From contig JADGHX010000007.1 in assembly GCA_019683695.1 (NCBI GenBank), positions 1 to 57,230 on the forward strand: a DNA stretch of 57,230 nucleotides, read 5' to 3'. The stretch comes from Steroidobacteraceae bacterium. GTDB lineage: Bacteria > Pseudomonadota > Gammaproteobacteria > Steroidobacterales > Steroidobacteraceae. Below are positions 55,171 through 57,230 of the stretch, piece after piece (positions within the stretch are counted from its first letter, which is position 1; each line of letters starts with the position of its first letter). The notes under the pieces were generated by a model. That model saw nothing but the letters and a program-made list of their open reading frames with translations. It was not told the DNA's origin and ran no database searches. The position numbers and the translations under genes are program-made.

Positions 55171-56121
55171 ATGCAAAAAATCAGAGCAGCAGTCGTCGGT
55201 GTCGGGTATCTCGGACGGTTCCACGCTCAGAAGTACGCTCAGGCGGAAGGTTGTGAGCTGGTCGGTGTGGTCGATGCGCGCGCCGAAGCGCGCGAGTCGG
55301 TGGCGAAGGAGCTGCGCACCGAGCCGCTGGCGGACCATCGGCCACTGATCGGTCGGGTGGACGCGGTCAGTGTGGTGACGCCCACACCCGCGCATTTCCC
55401 CATCGCAAGGGATTTCCTCGACGCCGGCGTGCACGTGCTGGTGGAGAAACCCATCACCGAGACCGCCGAGGAAGCGCGCCAGCTCATCGAGCTTGCCCGG
55501 GCGCGGAACTGCATCCTTCAGGTCGGCCACCTCGAGCGCTTCAACGCCGCCATTCTCGCGGCGGAGCCCTATCTCGCCGCACCCCGATTCATCGAGTGTC
55601 ACCGGCTCGCTCCCTACAAGGAGCGCGGCACGGACGTGAACGTGGTGCTCGATCTGATGATTCACGACATCGACATCGTGCAAACCGTCGTGGGTTCACC
55701 CATCGCCACCATCGATGCCATCGGCACGCCGGTCTTCTCGGACGAGATCGATATTGCCAACGCGCGGATCCGTTTCGAGAACGGTTGCGTGGCCAATGCC
55801 ACCGCAAGTCGCGTGAGCATGAAGACGGAGCGCAAGCTCCGGGTGTTCGAGGACGACGCCTATCTCTCGATCGACCTGCAGCAGAAGATCCTCACGCTCA
55901 TCCGCAAACGGCCCGCGCCGATCGCGGCCGGGCAGCTACCCGTCACGATCGAAGAGCAGAGCTTCGATCACGGCGATGCGCTCAGAGCGGAGATCGAATC
56001 CTTCCTCGACTGCATTCGCAGCGGCCGGCCACCGGTTGTGGGTGGGGAAGCGGGGCTTCGCGCACTGGAGACCGCAATGCGTATCACGGAGCAGGTGCAC
56101 GCAGGCGTGCGCAAGCGGTGA
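55171..56121 (+). CDS. Gfo/Idh/MocA family oxidoreductase
   Basis: NAD(P)-dependent sugar dehydrogenase family. It has 316 residues. The Rossmann start is AAVVGVGYLGRFHAQKY; the conserved VEKPI lies near residue 92, and the catalytic-site region LDLMIHDIDIV carries the D and H typical of the family. The segment HRLAPYKERGTDVNVV resembles UDP-GlcNAc 3-dehydrogenase (GnnA) relatives found near lpx genes, but no lpx gene is here, so the substrate stays open. Confidence 0.88.
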   Translation: MQKIRAAVVGVGYLGRFHAQKYAQAEGCELVGVVDARAEARESVAKELRTEPLADHRPLIGRVDAVSVVTPTPAHFPIARDFLDAGVHVLVEKPITETAEEARQLIELARARNCILQVGHLERFNAAILAAEPYLAAPRFIECHRLAPYKERGTDVNVVLDLMIHDIDIVQTVVGSPIATIDAIGTPVFSDEIDIANARIRFENGCVANATASRVSMKTERKLRVFEDDAYLSIDLQQKILTLIRKRPAPIAAGQLPVTIEEQSFDHGDALRAEIESFLDCIRSGRPPVVGGEAGLRALETAMRITEQVHAGVRKR

Positions 56122-56427
56122 AGGTGAACAGGGCGGCCGGCTCGCGACACATGCTGCCGGTAAGTGCTTCGCCGATCCCGCAGCACCGGTCTCATCAAGG
56201 GCGCGGAGCAACGTTTCGCAGCGCCGTTTGTTCCCTTCGGTGTGCCACGGTCGTGCGTTCTGGAGTGGCCAGACCGGCTCCCGCTCGGTTCGCAGTGAGC
56301 TCAGGCGGACAATCCGCCTTCCGCCGCGCATGCCGATCGAACCAACCTCACCCGCCGCGGCCCAAGCAAGAGGCGCGCCGTCCGCCGTCGGCTTGAATCC
56401 GACAAGGTGCGCTCCAGATAGCGCCAC
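56122..56427. other. Gap between the oxidoreductase and the DsbA-family gene
   Basis: 306 bp without a gene. It contains one perfect hairpin, AGGCGGA-CAA-TCCGCCT (56303-56319). No promoter or remnant gene was recognised; TCCAGATAGCG just before the next ATG offers no good ribosome site. Confidence 0.4.
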
Positions 56428-57147
56428 ATGGATACTCAAATCGTCAGTGCCACACCGATCCGCCCGATCCTCGAGATGGATCTGATCGCGGACTTCGCCT
56501 GCCCCTGGTCCTTCCTCGGCAAGCGCAGCCTCGAACGCGCGCTCGGAAACCTTTACGGTCTGCCCGTCCGTGCCTTGCGATGGCATGGCTTCCGCACGCA
56601 GGTCGAGCTGGCGCTGCCTCGCGGCGAGGGTCGCCGTTCCTGGCGGGACCACCTCGCCACCCGGCTTCCGCCCGGGGTATCGGTGGAGTTTGCGCAGAAG
56701 AGCCTGGCCGAGGCGGGTCAGGAGCTGGGGATCCGGTTCGACTTCAGTCGCGTCCCGGGCGTACCGGATACGCTCGAGGCGCACCGGCTCGTGGCGCTCG
56801 CCGCCCGCGAGGAGAAGCACAGCGAAGTCGCCGACGCGCTGTTCCGGGCCTTCTTCGAGCAGGGGCGGGACATCGGTGACCCCGCGGTCGTGCGCGCCGT
56901 GGGTGAGGAAAGCGGTCTGAGCGCCGAAACGCTCGCCGCGTTCGCCAACCCGGCTGAGGGGCGCGACGAGATCGCCGCGGACGAAAAGCGGCTGCGCGGT
57001 TTCGGCGTGGTGACCACGCCCAATCTGCTCATCAACGGCCGAGTGCTGGTGCCCGGCCCGGCGGATGTCTCCACGTACGTGCAGGCGCTCGATCAGGCAC
57101 TGTTCCCCCAGCTGCCGGCACCCACGAGCCGCAAGCAGCTCAACTGA
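56428..57147 (+). CDS. DsbA/FrnE-family thioredoxin-fold protein with single cysteine
   Basis: 239 residues, no signal peptide, so cytoplasmic. The thioredoxin fold with helical insertion is marked by DLIADFACPWSFLGKRSLER near the start and the cis-proline region VVTTPNLLINGRVLVPGP near the end. The usual FrnE active site CPWC reads CPWS here (C25, S28), so it cannot form an internal disulfide and may act as an isomerase, a glutathione-dependent enzyme, or a 2-hydroxychromene-carboxylate isomerase relative. Confidence 0.82.
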   Translation: MDTQIVSATPIRPILEMDLIADFACPWSFLGKRSLERALGNLYGLPVRALRWHGFRTQVELALPRGEGRRSWRDHLATRLPPGVSVEFAQKSLAEAGQELGIRFDFSRVPGVPDTLEAHRLVALAAREEKHSEVADALFRAFFEQGRDIGDPAVVRAVGEESGLSAETLAAFANPAEGRDEIAADEKRLRGFGVVTTPNLLINGRVLVPGPADVSTYVQALDQALFPQLPAPTSRKQLN

Positions 57148-57230
57148 TTCATCGGGACGACCGGCCCGCGCGAGCTGAAGACGACGGACAACGCTCGTTA
57201 CCGCCGGCAGGTATCAGGACGCTTGCCGGC

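Overview
The window is a compact, high-G+C block of chromosome from a gammaproteobacterium. Gene content and order (dnaB-alr, rpsP-rimM-trmD-rplS, gcvR next to dapA, tRNA-Ser/ffs/dnaX-ybaB-recR, orn/rsgA, ppsA/ppsR, a class I aldolase, a SUF operon led by an Rrf2 regulator) point to the lineage around Xanthomonadales, Nevskiales and Steroidobacterales. The sequence alone does not fix the genus. There is no prophage, insertion sequence, CRISPR array or rRNA operon. About 50 genes are well supported, and nearly all the long antisense open frames are shadows typical of G+C-rich DNA.

Layout. 1-7440: the end of dnaB, alr, an FHA protein and a PP2C phosphatase on the minus strand behind a perfect CRP-type palindrome, radA, and a CNNM/CorC-type membrane protein. 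7780-14750: ffh, the ribosomal/tRNA-modification operon rpsP-rimM-trmD-rplS with a periplasmic PQQ-type sugar dehydrogenase attached, then sppA. 15000-22880: amino-acid catabolism (kbl-tdh for threonine, putA for proline, sdaA for serine) with a YhhQ-type queuosine-precursor transporter between. 23098-30343 (minus): sufR-sufB-sufC-sufD-sufS-sufU-sufT-Rieske-sixA, tightly packed. 30490-35780: class I fructose-bisphosphate aldolase, mlaFEDCB, and a separate convergent mlaA. 36040-41440: gcvR-bcp-phoH-bepA on the minus strand, diverging from dapA and a very short BamC-like lipoprotein. 41538-46634: tRNA-Ser(GGA), SRP RNA, dnaX-ybaB-recR, rsgA, orn. 46665-57230: ppsA and its regulator ppsR, a DUF1249 protein, a coiled-coil protein of unknown function, the tail-specific protease prc, three small uncharacterised genes, a Gfo/Idh/MocA oxidoreductase and a DsbA-family protein.

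How the genes work together. Several groups form clear functions: SRP RNA and Ffh make the signal recognition particle; SUF builds Fe-S clusters that radical and dehydratase enzymes such as SdaA need; Mla (with MlaA), the BamC-like lipoprotein, BepA, SppA and Prc serve the cell envelope; PpsR controls PpsA by phosphorylation; PP2C and FHA proteins look like two thirds of a phospho-threonine signalling module whose kinase is not in the window.

Most unusual: the gaps between convergent genes. Behind alr there are decaying tandem copies (period 116-117 bp) of the gene's own last codons, stop and following hairpin; behind radA a degraded second copy of its C-terminal coding end; behind sppA a 17-bp imperfect tandem array; behind recR a 13-14 bp one. 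Most other convergent gaps hold strong G+C-rich hairpins without U-tracts. Start signals are also unusual: two genes appear to start at CTG, three at TTG with good Shine-Dalgarno sequences, and several have a -10 box so close to the start codon that leaderless mRNA is likely. The last 83 bases (57148-57230) show nothing recognisable.
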